This document shows positions 29,193 to 41,600 of a DNA stretch of 64,000 nt, piece by piece (positions within the stretch are counted from its first letter, which is position 1; each line of letters starts with the position of its first letter). The notes under the pieces were generated by a model. The model did no database searches, was not told the origin of the DNA, and saw nothing but the letters and a program-made list of their open reading frames with translations. Made by a program: the position numbers and the translations under genes. Source of the stretch: Enchytraeus crypticus (taxonomy: Eukaryota > Annelida > Clitellata > Enchytraeida > Enchytraeidae); NCBI GenBank assembly GCA_905160935.1, contig CAJHZI010000507.1, forward strand, positions 1,483,501-1,547,500. The letters run 5' to 3'.

Positions 29193-30640
29193 AGTTTCAC
29201 TGAAATTGCGAAGTTTCATAAAGTGAATATCTCGAGAATAAGCTTCGATACCTCGTGGACAAATGAATTGCAGGGAAATTGAATCATGAAGTTGTTCGTA
29301 AACTTACACCAAACTAGAAGAGTTAGTTTTCCTTGATCTGCTTTAGTAGAACTTGCAGTCACGACGGACTTGGATGTTAAATTTACTGCACATGTTTCTT
29401 TGATTCACACAGCTTCAACTGAAGCTACGTGACACCGGTTCTATCAAATTACATCTGTCGATTTTGCCTTGTCTCGTACTTAATATAAATATCTAATTTT
29501 ATAAAGTGGTTGTGTCAATGAAATACATAGTCCATTCTCTTGCTTATGAATAAAATTAACACGGTCTATCTTAGTTGACTAAGTACCCATAAATTCAATC
29601 AATCAACCCATATATCAATCAATCGATTAGTACGTCAGTCAGAGATAATATCTAATATTATAATATCTTCTAATTAGCCTAATATATATTCACAGAAGAA
29701 GTTTCACAATAGTAAACGATATTTTAATGTGACAAATATCAGTAAAGCAACATGAGAAGTTTCAAAGTAGATGTGACATGTTAACATTACTAGAGCTACG
29801 CCAACTTGGCAACAAATCTCGAAGTCTATAAAGGACTATAGCTACCGTGAAATACACACACATAAATAGGTACACTTTTAAAGACACAAAACTGAACAAA
29901 CTAGACAAGTACACGGAGTATAAAGTGAATGATATATCCATCGTTGCAAACATGGAAATTTACAATACACTTGATCACCAATAGACGATGGCACTTTTAC
30001 CTTTTAAGAGAATTTCAATGAGAGATTATACAACTAAAATACCAGTTTGGTAAAAAAAGTTACGCATATTGACACAGTGAGCGAGAGAAAGATAGAGAGA
30101 GTGCACCGTCACGAATGTTTCAATTGGACAATGACATTCAAAAGCACTAATAATAATTTATGAACAGTCGTAATATAATTAGAAAGATTTATACACTATG
30201 GAGTCCATATAATTACGCCCATTAATCAAGCACTGTAGTTTCGACAACACCAAATTTAAGTTAACATTTTTACCGCACTCTAACACTCACTCACGTCATA
30301 CTTTGGAGCCGCTCCGACGAAAGAGAAAGAGAGCAGAGATGACGAAGTTATTAATGCAACGCTCATTGCTGCGAGGTAAACACTGTCCACTACACCATGT
30401 AAGAAACCAGTGACTACGATCAGTCAATTAATCTATCAATTAATAAGAATGCCGAAGGCCAGTGCAGCAATATCATTAGCAATAGCCGTTTTGCTAGCCG
30501 TCAGGCGCTGCTGGCAAATCAAAGTTCCATCGACGTAGGTCGAAGGTCGGAAAATAGCATACAGAATCAAACAGGATACAGTGCGCAGTAAAGAAATACT
30601 AATAATAACCAGAACAACAACAATAATAATAATAATTAAT
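29193..30640. other. Spacer, no gene recognised
   Basis: AT-rich. Open frames are short and lack splice sites or homology. TTAATAATTATT-rich patches occur near 30610-30650. Confidence 0.5.
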
Positions 30641-30644
30641 CAAT

Positions 30645-30870
30645 GAATCAATAAGAATTTAATGTCCGGTTCCTCGCCATTAGGCAATGTCAGGGACGTC
30701 TCTTGCAGACTCTTCACAAACAGGCGCCAAAGCACCAAACGATGACGACCGAGTGTACAGAGACCACAAGAGAAAGCGAGATCAAAACAGTGCAATTCCA
30801 AGATCCAAGGCAAGCGGGTCAAAATTTAGACCTATGGTGGAAAGAGATGGGTTTTTAGCTTGCCAAGGAA
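30645..30870 (-). mobile_element. L2/CR1-like LINE 3' end
   Basis: Minus-strand reading gives a FLGKLKTHLFPP-like terminus of the LINE polyprotein, then the untranslated end with GTCCCTGACATTGCC and a (TTA)-rich tail. It is the same type as 3055-3660. Confidence 0.65.
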
Positions 30871-31378
30871 AGTACCAATATAATAATACGAATAATAATA
30901 CTCATACTAATAATAACAATCATAAAGTATAAAACTATAATAAAGTTTAAAATTCGTTTCTACATCCAAGGACGAATCTTGATCGTCACTATATCATAAA
31001 TGTGGCACATTCCGTAAAAGTAAATTGTAGAATACATCACAAATGATTAAAATCTAGTTAAATTTAGTCACTATTTATTTTAATGTAAGATATCAGCTGT
31101 TCATCTAGCTGACCGTATTATATCTATAAGCTGATAGAGATATCAAAGAGCAAACGGATACACACAACATCAGTTCCTCATCAAAACAATGACATCAGCA
31201 ATACAACTTCACGCAAATTCATCTACAAATAGCACGCAGGGATTTTACATCAATAAATAGTAAAACAAATTCGCAAATCCCTGAGCCTTCGTGGTTTATA
31301 GTAAATTAGCTACACGAATATATGATCAAACTGAGACACAAAAATACACTTAATGTAGATAAACTGGAGTGACAGTAA

Positions 31379-31516
31379 AGCTGGTAAAGCTAAGGTCAAC
31401 GTCAGTTTCCTCACTCGAAAGCGATGTCAGTGACGGGCGATCCCAGGATTTGAACCCGCACCTACTGATCCGCGGTCGAGTAACTTACCGACTTCGCCAC
31501 TGGCTCCAGCCAGTAA
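31379..31516 (-). mobile_element. tRNA-derived SINE, family 1 (near full length)
   Basis: On the minus strand: CTGGCTGGAGCCAGTGGCGA, box A matching TGGCGAAGTCGG, box B GGTTCAAATCC, then TCGAGTGAGGAAACTGACG and a CTTTACCAGC end. The best-preserved copy here. Confidence 0.9.
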
Positions 31517-31729
31517 GTATATGCAGTGAATATCTATCGCTATATACGACCGACGCAATAAAACGAGACACAAAATAGCGAGACAAAGGGATGGACGAAA
31601 TAATGAATACAATTCTATATCGGTTCTATTAGGCACACTACTAATGAAGAAAATTTGCTATACTAGCATTAATTCACCAACAATGTACATTGCAAGCATA
31701 CAGGTAAAATTATCAATTTTATTATATAC

Positions 31730-31830
31730 GTATATATGTATCTATAATCTATAATTAAATATAGCACACATATAAATATATTATATTAAATAATATAATA
31801 TAATATAATATGTTTATATCACACATATAA

Positions 31831-31878
<48 letters not shown>

Positions 31879-32035
31879 CATGTATATATATATATAACTA
31901 TATATATATATAAATGTATATATATATACATATAAATGTCCCTGACATCATCCGTGGATGTAGAAACGGACGCTAAACATTTATTTTATAAATATATATA
32001 TATATATATATATACATATTTATAAAGTATATCAC

Positions 32036-32095
<60 letters not shown>
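31730..32095 (+). repeat. (TA)n tracts with an embedded tail fragment
   Basis: Long TATATA tracts (31825-31935 and 31990-32095) around a LINE/SINE tail fragment at 31937-31990 (CCTGACATCATCCGTGGATG, AAACGGACGCTAAAC). Confidence 0.9.
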
Positions 32096-32100
<5 letters not shown>

Positions 32101-32829
32101 ACATTTACTTTATTATGAGTGGTGTGTATAATATATCTAATATATCTATACTCTTTTATATGTATATAAACAAAGGGATAAATAAGCACTTGTATAAATA
32201 AGCTTGAAAAGTATATGCACAAAAAAGCTGGATAGCATAGGAGTTACCCAATAGCAGAATGACAATAGGCGAATGAACACTACAGAGTAACAAATAAACA
32301 CAATATGATTAATACTGTAAAAATCAACTTGAGCATTACTACTGCACCAAGACCTCTCAAATCTATCTTCCGCAAACGAATGTATCTCACAATAATTCTA
32401 AGAAAAATGTGACAAAAAATGCTAATTTCAATAAATATTAAACAACAATAACAGCTTGTGCTCAATGGATGTAGTATATACTCCAGACTTGTAGAGTTCT
32501 AGTCGCTACACCAATTGTGGCATAATCCCACCAGGCTACTTGACCTTCACTGTCCATTCAGCACTACTTTGGCATTTAGCACAGAGCGGCACTTTATAAA
32601 TATACTTATTATTATTATTATACATCGTCACGATGTAGCACAAATATAACGACTTCCCCATCAGACTGGTAGGAAGACTAACAAGGGAAACTAGATTAAT
32701 GCAATACTACATGTACTGTCCTCTTCAATAGGAAGCATCTTGCTGAAGACATGGTCGTGAGACAACACACCGATAGCATGCTAGACAACGTTGTGACAGT
32801 CACTTAGCTAACAAGTTACAAGTTGCTAA

Positions 32830-33000
32830 GGAATAGACCAATCTTAATATGCACGTGTATTAAAAGGCGACAAAGCTATAAGATCCAAAACCAACATCAG
32901 AAAGTGCATTCGGTTGGTGAGCCTCTACACTCCCAGAATAGCTAAGAAATGTCTAAAACCCGACCTTAGCTACACTGAGATTCAAGGGAAGAAGATGATG
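32830..33000 (+). mobile_element. Dispersed repeat copy (family 4)
   Basis: Second copy of the element at 22320-22510, sharing GAATAGACCAATC, GCACGTGTATTAAAAGGCGA, AAGATCCAAA, GCATTCGGTTGGTGAGC and GAAGATGATGACGCTAG. It ends about 35 bases before the USP stop codon. Confidence 0.6.
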
Positions 33001-33036
33001 ACGCTAGTAAAAATTGTCATATATATATTCTGGGAT

Positions 33037-35690
33037 TTAACTAGTTTTACGCCTATTTCTTCCATTAGTTAGTTCAATACTTCTGATGCTGCTAGAGATG
33101 ACACAACTACTACTACTTCTCTTACATGGTTTCCCACCAGCACAATTCTCAATCTTCTTAGTCTTCAATACTGCTTTAGCAGCTTTATTAGAGGTCACCA
33201 AATTTCTATCACCAGTCCGAATTCCCTTCAATAGAGTTACATTTCTTCGAGCTTCTTCCTCAATGATATCATTAGATAATGAAAGGGAGTCTAAACTTGC
33301 AGTATGTGCTGCATCGCATTCTATGCGATTAGCACGATCCTTAAAATCAACATTAAGAACGTCTGCTATGATGACATCATTATTATCATTTACCAGTTTA
33401 TCATTATTTGCTACGACATCAGTTCTTTCAGCTGCTAACAGATTTGACTCACCGTTCACAGTAGAACATCTCAAAGCCGCCAAACGCTTAACTTCTGCTT
33501 CCAAACCTTCTATCTTTTCACGACGTGATTTAAAACTATCATATCTCTTCTTGACCACAGATTCCTCAATGGTTGCAATTTCTCTATTGCTTTTGCCCTT
33601 CAATGCTTTTCCATTTTCAACTAATCCAAACCCCGAAAACTCTCCATAAATCCCATCCTTCACATCCCGCTGAATTTTGGCAGTTGATATCAGAGGAAAT
33701 CTAGCTGAATTGGCCGAGACCCCTAACGTTATCGTTGAACAAGAAGTCGCTGATAAAGTAGGTTCAAACTCATAAACCTTCATATCTTCATTAGCGTCAT
33801 TGACTCTCCGCTCTATATCCCACTTCATTGTATTCACGTCTCTTTTCAAAGAGTTCATAACTATATCCTCACGCGTATCAAAATTCTTCCTCAAAATCCT
33901 ACTTCTTTTATCTTTATTTCTATTCTTGCTCCTGATATCTGAACTTACTGCATTCTTGCTTTTAGTACATTTACTTGTGAAATCATTATTTAATGATGAC
34001 TTACTTATTTTATTCAGGCCTTTAATGCCGTTGTTGCTAGTGCCTTCATCTGGAAAATCTTTACTACGAATATTCTTGCAAGTAGAATTTTTACTAGTAG
34101 CAATAGTGCTAGAAGAATCTTTGCCTTTATTATATTTTCTCATGGTAGCTTTGGTTTTAGCATCTTCTTTTGTAATAGCTTTGTATATACATTCACTGCT
34201 TAAAATGTGTCTCCTTTTAAAGCACTTGACAGCAGATTTGTTGGTTGCAACAAGTCTTTCTATACCGTCAATACTCCTATCAAGAAACCTACTTGATTTC
34301 ACACCTGTTTTTCTCTGAGTAGAACATGCTGCATCAGTCACTGATATTCTTCTTTTGCACTTTTCAGATTTCCCACTTTCAGGCGAATCTCGGTCCAACA
34401 TGGAAGAAAATGACTGCGTGTTTTGTTCAAAAACCAACTTTTGAGAGTAATCCAACATTACCTCTTTTCCAGCTGACTCCATCTTATTTAAAATAGGAGA
34501 TGTCACACTACTACAGCTACCACTAACCATACTTCCTGACTTACTTCTCGTAACTTTCTCACTTTTAATAGTTTCAGCAATTTTGCCATCTGGTGTCTTC
34601 TGATGAATCTTCTCCTTTTGTGCCTGTCTACTCTGAACAGCTTTCTCAATGTTCTCGCTGCCAAGAGAGTTCTCTTTCTCTCTGCCTATACCTTCTTCAC
34701 TGTTTCTCTTTTCATTGTTTCTCCGCACTGCTTTTTTATAAAATGGCTTTATAGGCACACCAACCTTGTCTTCCTTACATACCATTTCCTCTCTCTCCAA
34801 CTCAACATAGTTCTTTAACTGAGGCTGTTTCAGTCCTAATGATGTCAAGCTCCGCCTCCTGCCCAGCTGCTGCTCTGCTATTGGTTGAGAGTTGATCCTG
34901 TCACCCGAGCCAAATAACTTACTTAAGTCTAACTTACTCCCTTTATTTGCCTCATCGTCAAGATTAGCAGTTCCATCTACTGAAGATTCCTGTATCTCCA
35001 TCAAACAACTATCATCCGTCAAACCAGCCTTCCTTCTCTTTCTTCCATTCAAGCTGTAAACAGTCTTCTCCGGTAACATTTCATCTTCAAAATGAGAATT
35101 TAAGTTCTTCTTTAAACTATGCTTAGTTCTGACCACACCATCGTCTAGCGACGTCGGATCCAGTTTCTTTCTGCTTTTCGTTCTGCTTTGTTTAGTAGAA
35201 ATTGGATCCATAATATCACGGGTGTTAGTATCAGAGCTTACAAGCATATAGGAGTTACTTTGACATTTGTCAGATTTGAGTGGAAAAGTTACATTAAGAC
35301 ATTCACGAGCGCTATCAAGTCCACTGTAGTCAGAGCCGACATTGTTCACCCCAGCCGTCCCGTTAAGCTTTACCTGCACATCCCCTTTATCACCATCCAA
35401 CAAAGAATATGGTGATAAGTCGCCATTTTCTGAATGTTTTTTAGGTTCTCCGGAGCAGACACCATTCCTCTGATGACTGGGTGATTTAGATTGCCGTGAA
35501 GAGCTGAGGACTGCAGGGGGTGATGATGAGAGTGAGCTGGAAGTGGTGGGTGAGATGTGATCAGAGATTTGGGGTGGACATTTGGAGGCGGGAGGTTGTT
35601 TAGTGTAGATGAGTATATAGGCTTGAGCAGAGAACACGTCAGATACGTCCACTTTCTTTATCTTAGCGTCGTTACAGTGAAGCCATGAAC
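33037..35690 (-). CDS. USP44/USP49-like: USP exon 11 (end of catalytic domain and long tail)
   Basis: Begins [20 protein letters not shown] then [13 protein letters not shown], closing the USP fold. About 850 further codons follow without a stop. The tail is rich in Ser, Lys, Asn and Arg, with many basic KxxR-type clusters, and looks disordered. No known domain was recognised. Stop TAA at 33037-33039. Confidence 0.92.
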
Positions 35691-38600
35691 CTAAATATAC
35701 ATTACATACAAATAGACTGTAAAGATTATAATACAAAGTGCTGACTACAATATAAAACATAAATTGCTACCATTGCTAACTATTAAGTAGAATATGTCGC
35801 AATTTATCAAAGGAAAGCAAATCTCATCAAAAACGTTAGGAACTTGTTTAAATTCCACATCATCCTGTGATTTTGAATTATAACATAAAAATCCTGAGCT
35901 TAGTCAAGCTACAAACAGTTACATTATAAAGTTACTCCGTAACTACACAAAAACAAACAATATGTACAATAGCTAGCCCCACGAATTTCACATTATATTT
36001 TCTTTCTTTTGAGAAATTTCTTTTTTAATTTCGTATAGTGCACACATGGCATACCACTTGTACTCCATAGTTTCCATTCTTGGTTTCTGTTTTTGTAGTT
36101 TTCGTTATTTCCTCCTTTTCCCCTTCATGGTTTTTAGTAATCGCTGTCTTTTGTTGTACTACACACCAATTTAAATCCAAATAAATAAAAACTTAAACAC
36201 TTGCACACCCATCTATTTGATCTCCATATTTATATTCATTCTACAGCAGAAACTAGGATTGACTTAAGACGTGCACTTGTACGTGCAACGTTATGAGCGA
36301 TTACCGGCTTCAGAATTCCAGCAGTACGCCGTGTAGTGGCCCGAGCCAAAGCCTCTGCCGTGGTGCATGACGACAGCCGAGAGGTTGTAGAGCCCCTCCC
36401 CCTGGCTGCAGGAGCCCCTGAGTGACGCGTCACAGTACGGCGTGACGTCGAGTGTTAGAGGAAACCTGACGTGGGTGGAGATTTTACCCTTATTGTTCTG
36501 CCCTGACCACCTGAAATCATAGGAATTACGTTTATTCCATTGATCATCTCATACCATTAATACCGTTAGCTTTCCATTGAATACATTGTTTACGGAAAAT
36601 TTAACAAACTAGACATGCTACATCCGAAAAACAACAAAAGACATAGATAAAAAACATTCAAAGTTACAGTTAGATATTTTGCAAAGAAGAAAAGAAAGTA
36701 TTCCTTAATTTTACAAAGATTTTTAAAATTTTTGAACTACGTTCCAGTAAAAATTAAAACTAAACTAAACATATATCGAGATTTTACATGCCTCGACTGC
36801 ACACAAATGAAAAGTCAGAATTGCACGTGAAGGAGATAACATGAGAACTGAACTACATACATGAAGCGCTTGAGATGCAGCCTGAGCACCTGAGGAAGAC
36901 GACTGATCATAAAGAATTTCTCAGCCTCGGTGTAGACCTTCGTTTCCCTTGTGCGACTGCTCGAGCTTCTCGTTCTCTTCCTCTCGCTCTCTAGTGATCT
37001 AGAACCACGGCTACTCGTGCTACAGTCTTCTTTGCTACAGCAGCAGCATGCCCCATTACTGCTGCAGCTGCCATTAGCAACCTTGATATTACTACAACAG
37101 CTGCACGAGTCAATTATCCTACAGCTAACACTGCTATTAACGCTACTATAGTCTACGCTACAGCTGCTGCTCGAAATACATATGCAGCTCTCTTGCTTTG
37201 AAATGTCGCTACACTTGCTACTGACGCTATAGCAGCTACAGATCTCGCTGTCGTTGCCACAGTTTTTATTCCATTGCTCCTGCAGTAGACACGACTTAGT
37301 CTCGACGACATCAGAGCTAGAAGGATTAGCACTTTCGTCCAGACCAGCCACAGAGGGTTCAGGAGTGAGGCACATGACTCCACCCTCATCGACATATCTC
37401 AGCGCTGTTTCACTAGCTGCAGTATCAAGAGGACTGATAGCATCGTGCTCAACACCCCTGCTGCTATCTTCAGCGGTATAGCAATCATCCTTACCAACGT
37501 CATCTTTAGACACAGAACTGGAAAGGCTGCCTAATGAATTTTTCACCGAGAACTCGCTGTGTTCAGAATTGACACCAGCTTCGTTTTGCTGGGCTACTGG
37601 ACTAAAAGATTTACTATTACACAAGTCACTTCTGTCTTCATCAATAGCCACTGTAGCGGTGCAGCCATACTTTCTACTACTACACTTACAGGCATGCATT
37701 AATGTTGCACCAGTATTAGCCTGACTATCTGGACCGCTACAGCACTTACCGAACCTTGTGCAAGCAGCATTAGGGGAACGAATAGCACAAGCACCGCTAC
37801 TGCACTCACTGGCTCGTGTGCAAGCAGCACTAGTGGAACGAGTAGCACAAGCACCGACACTGCACTCACTCGCTCGTGTGCAAGCAGCACCAGGAGAATG
37901 AGTAGCACAAGCACAGCACTCGCTCGCTCGTGTGCAAGCAGCACTAGAGGACCGAGTAGTACAAGCACCGCTACTGCACTCACTCGCTAGTGTGCAAGCA
38001 GCACTAGAGGAACGAGTAGCACAAGCACAGCACTCACTCGCTCGTGTGCAAGCAGTGCACTGAGAGGACTGACTGACCAATAGCATTTCTTCATTTCTCA
38101 ACTGACGTCTCTCGAGCAAGTCAGCAGTCAATCTACTACAAGCACTACTGCAGTTACCACTACGCAGCACCCTATCGTTTGACAAGGGGTTGAGGCCTAA
38201 ATATTGTTCAGATCTGTTTCTGTTCGATACTTTACACGTTTTGTCCACAACATTCACATCTCCATTCAGTTTCTTGCTACACAATGCTACAACGTCAGTG
38301 GCTCTTGTACTACGAATGTCATCTTTGTTAATTTTATGTTCTTCAACTTTCAATGGTATTTCATTACTTTGTCCATTAGCACTGGTTCTAACACAGCTTC
38401 TACTAGCGCTTCTTCGTCTACACGTTGCACTAGATATGTTGATAATTTGGCTGGCAATGTTTCCACTAGTATCGCTATCTGATGCACATACTCTCCGTCG
38501 CTTTGAGCCAGGACTGACGTTAGACTCAACTGAAGTACCAACATATTCGCAATCATCACAGGCAGCGCTACCTCTCGCGTTACAAACATCACACGCATAT

Positions 38601-41600
38601 ATCCTTCCGTCAAGTCGCTCGACCTTTGTGAACTTATCCAACATCTCCTCTACGTTACAAGACTCAGGCGCACCACGTGTTCTCTGGCTCGACTTAAAGG
38701 CATCAGCATCTTTGATGCTGGACTCTACAGCGCCACGGCTTAGCCTGGTAGGACTGAGATGAGATTTGTTGGCGCCCTTGTGGTTGCGAGGCGTGAGAGA
38801 ATGAAATCGATCAGGAAATTCTAGCGAGAGGTCCATGAAAGCCTCTCGCTGATTTGATACAGAACCACACTCCAAGCAACGGACCTACGACAACAACGAT
38901 ACAGGCAGCGTTAGAGAAGTGATAGGCAACATCTATCAGGCAGTAATACTAATAATAAGTAGATTTATACAAGCAACGCTCTATGCAAAAAACAACAGTA
39001 CGGCTAACATAGACAGTTATATGCTCGGTCGAATAAAATAGTCTTAAGCTTCCTCGGAAAGCTCAGAAGAGATAGAGCAGATTGCCTAAGACAAGTTGGC
39101 AGATAGTTCCATGCAGTTGGCCCAGAATCAACAAATCCCCTGATACCCATCTTCATCCTACATCTCAGTATAACATAACATTACAGAGTCAGGAAGCAAT
39201 TATATGCTTGTTTAAGACTCATCAGGCTCTTAACTAAAACCAATTAATATTAATCAAATCATACAGACTTCATGTCAACATGTCAAATTTATACATAGCC
39301 TATGTATAACACTGAACATGCAATTAGCATCTAATTTACATGTTCTTATGTTTATCATATCTATTTTTAAAAGCATTCACTGATTCTGCTTCCACAACTT
39401 CACTTGGCAAACTATTCCAAGCATTTACAACTCTCTGACTAAAGAAAAATTTCCTTAAATCTAGTCTACTTCTAAATTTATTAAGTTTATAAATATGTCC
39501 CCTTGTGTTTCTGTTGTTTGATAAATTAAACCAAATACTATGGTTAACTTTGCTGAAGCCTTTGAGTATCTTAAAAACTTCTATTAAATCTCCTCTAGTT
39601 CTTCTCTCACTTGAAGAGGTTAATCCTACGAATTTTAATCTATTCTCATAAAAAAACTAAGTTTTTGACAGTCAATTGTTGCTCTGGCTTGTACCCTTTC
39701 TAATTTATCGATATCTTTCTTAAGATATGGGCACCAAGCCTGAACGCAGTATTCAAGTTTGGGCCGTACAATAGCCTTATATAGCCTTACCACAATATCT
39801 TTATTTCTACATGCAATTGTTCTTTTAATCATTCTTAATACACAATTAGCACTATTTACAACTTTATTACAATTTTCACTAAATTTAAAAGAGCTATCCA
39901 CAAAGACTCCTAAATCCCTCTCACTATTTGTGGATTTTAGTTTTATATTGTTCAATGTATACTCAATTTCTAAATTATTATTCCCTATATGCATAACTCT
40001 ACACTTCTCAGCGTTGAACTCCATTAGCCATCCCTAGACCAGTTCAGTAATATTTTTATATCATACTTTAAAATCTCAGCATCTTCAATGTATCTGAAGC
40101 ATCCCAGCAGCAGCATATCAGAGTGTGTTACGACTTGATCAAGTAGACGTTGCAGACAACAATTTCATAGTTATATTGTAATCTTCCACTGATCTAAGCA
40201 ATAGCCATTTCCCTATATCATTATTTCTTTGATTAATTAATTGGTCACTCATCGCAATTTGTGATTTGCAATAAATGTGATAGATTTTTCTTTGACCATA
40301 TATTATCAATAATGCAGATTCCGTTTAGAAAACTACCAGCAGTCAACTTATTGGTTAGATACTCTCAAATGAAGTCGCATAGTACGAATGGGCATTAAAT
40401 GTCTATACCGATATATGTAGCAAAACTCCTTTCCATTTAAAGATAGACATTATTTACAGGACAGACAAATGGACCAACAACATACTAATAATAATAATAA
40501 TAATAATACAGGCTTAACGTCCATTTCCTCATCCAAGGATGATGTCAGGGACTAACAACAGAGCGACAACACTGTGACAACAGTACAACAGACCTGGCTG
40601 ACAAGTTGACCCTTGAACAGCTGCGTGACCACGTCATCACCCCCCACCTCTACCCGCTCAGTGTTCCCACCAGCAGGCATGCCGCTGCGCGAGGCTGTCA
40701 GATCGATCTCCGACTGAACCCTGTCGAGAAACTCCGTGAGGAACTCCTGAGCGTCCTGCTGGCAGGAACCCCTGAAGAACGGAATGCTGGTCCACACGGC
40801 GTTGAGCATGTTGTGGGGGCTGATCAGCGAGATCTTACCCTCCCACATCACCCGCAGCAGAGAGTTCAACTCGTCCGACAGAGACGGTCTCAACGATAGC
40901 CTCTCACTTCTTCTTCTTGTTCCGCTGCTCCTTCCAGTTGAGTTAGCTTCTGGAGAAGTTCCATTAGTAAATGATGTGGTGCTTAGGGCTGAGGAAGTCC
41001 AGGGGACTACCGTAGGACTCCTACCATCAGCTGAACCGTTCCTGGCACGCGAGGATGTGTAGGTAGGTTCACTACGGGATGTGGAGGTGGAATGAGGCAG
41101 TGATGGAGTGGAGGACGTGGAGGAAGACTGAGGCAATGATGGAGTGGAGGACGTGGAGGAAGACTGAGGCAGTGCTGGGAGCTCTTCACCGACAAATACC
41201 TTGCTGAACTGATACAGGTGTCTGCAGAGCAACAGCAAAAACGTAAAACTGCAAATACAGCAGCTACAGTTATCATCATCATCGTCATCATTATCATCTT
41301 TATCATCTTTCCTTGAGTTCTGGATTTACCAGGGTCGGTATTAGAAAATTTTGTAGCAGTTTCTGAAGCATGGCACCCACCAAACGAATGATGTTGGTTT
41401 GGATCTACTAGTGCATTGCTGACCTTTATGACAATAGCGGGTCACAATTGGTCGATTCCTCAGCAACCCGGACACAACACGGGTAAAACTATAGCAGCAA
41501 CATTCAAAGAGAACAACTTTAGCTCAATCCGTTTATTAGATGATATCCAAACTACAAGCCACATTGTTCAACTACATTTGTTTTTTGATAACACAAAATT

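Noticed and set aside
28739..29282. 150-170 codon repetitive frames (RTMYDTRG and VSYIVRPL types)
   Set aside because: The 24-bp unit is a multiple of three, so every frame without a stop in the unit stays open. Some units have indels that shift frame without loss, and there is no splice or homology support.
33086..34818. Plus-strand open frames opposite the USP tail
   Set aside because: They are Leu/Ser-rich shadows of the minus-strand Lys/Ser/Asn-rich coding exon.
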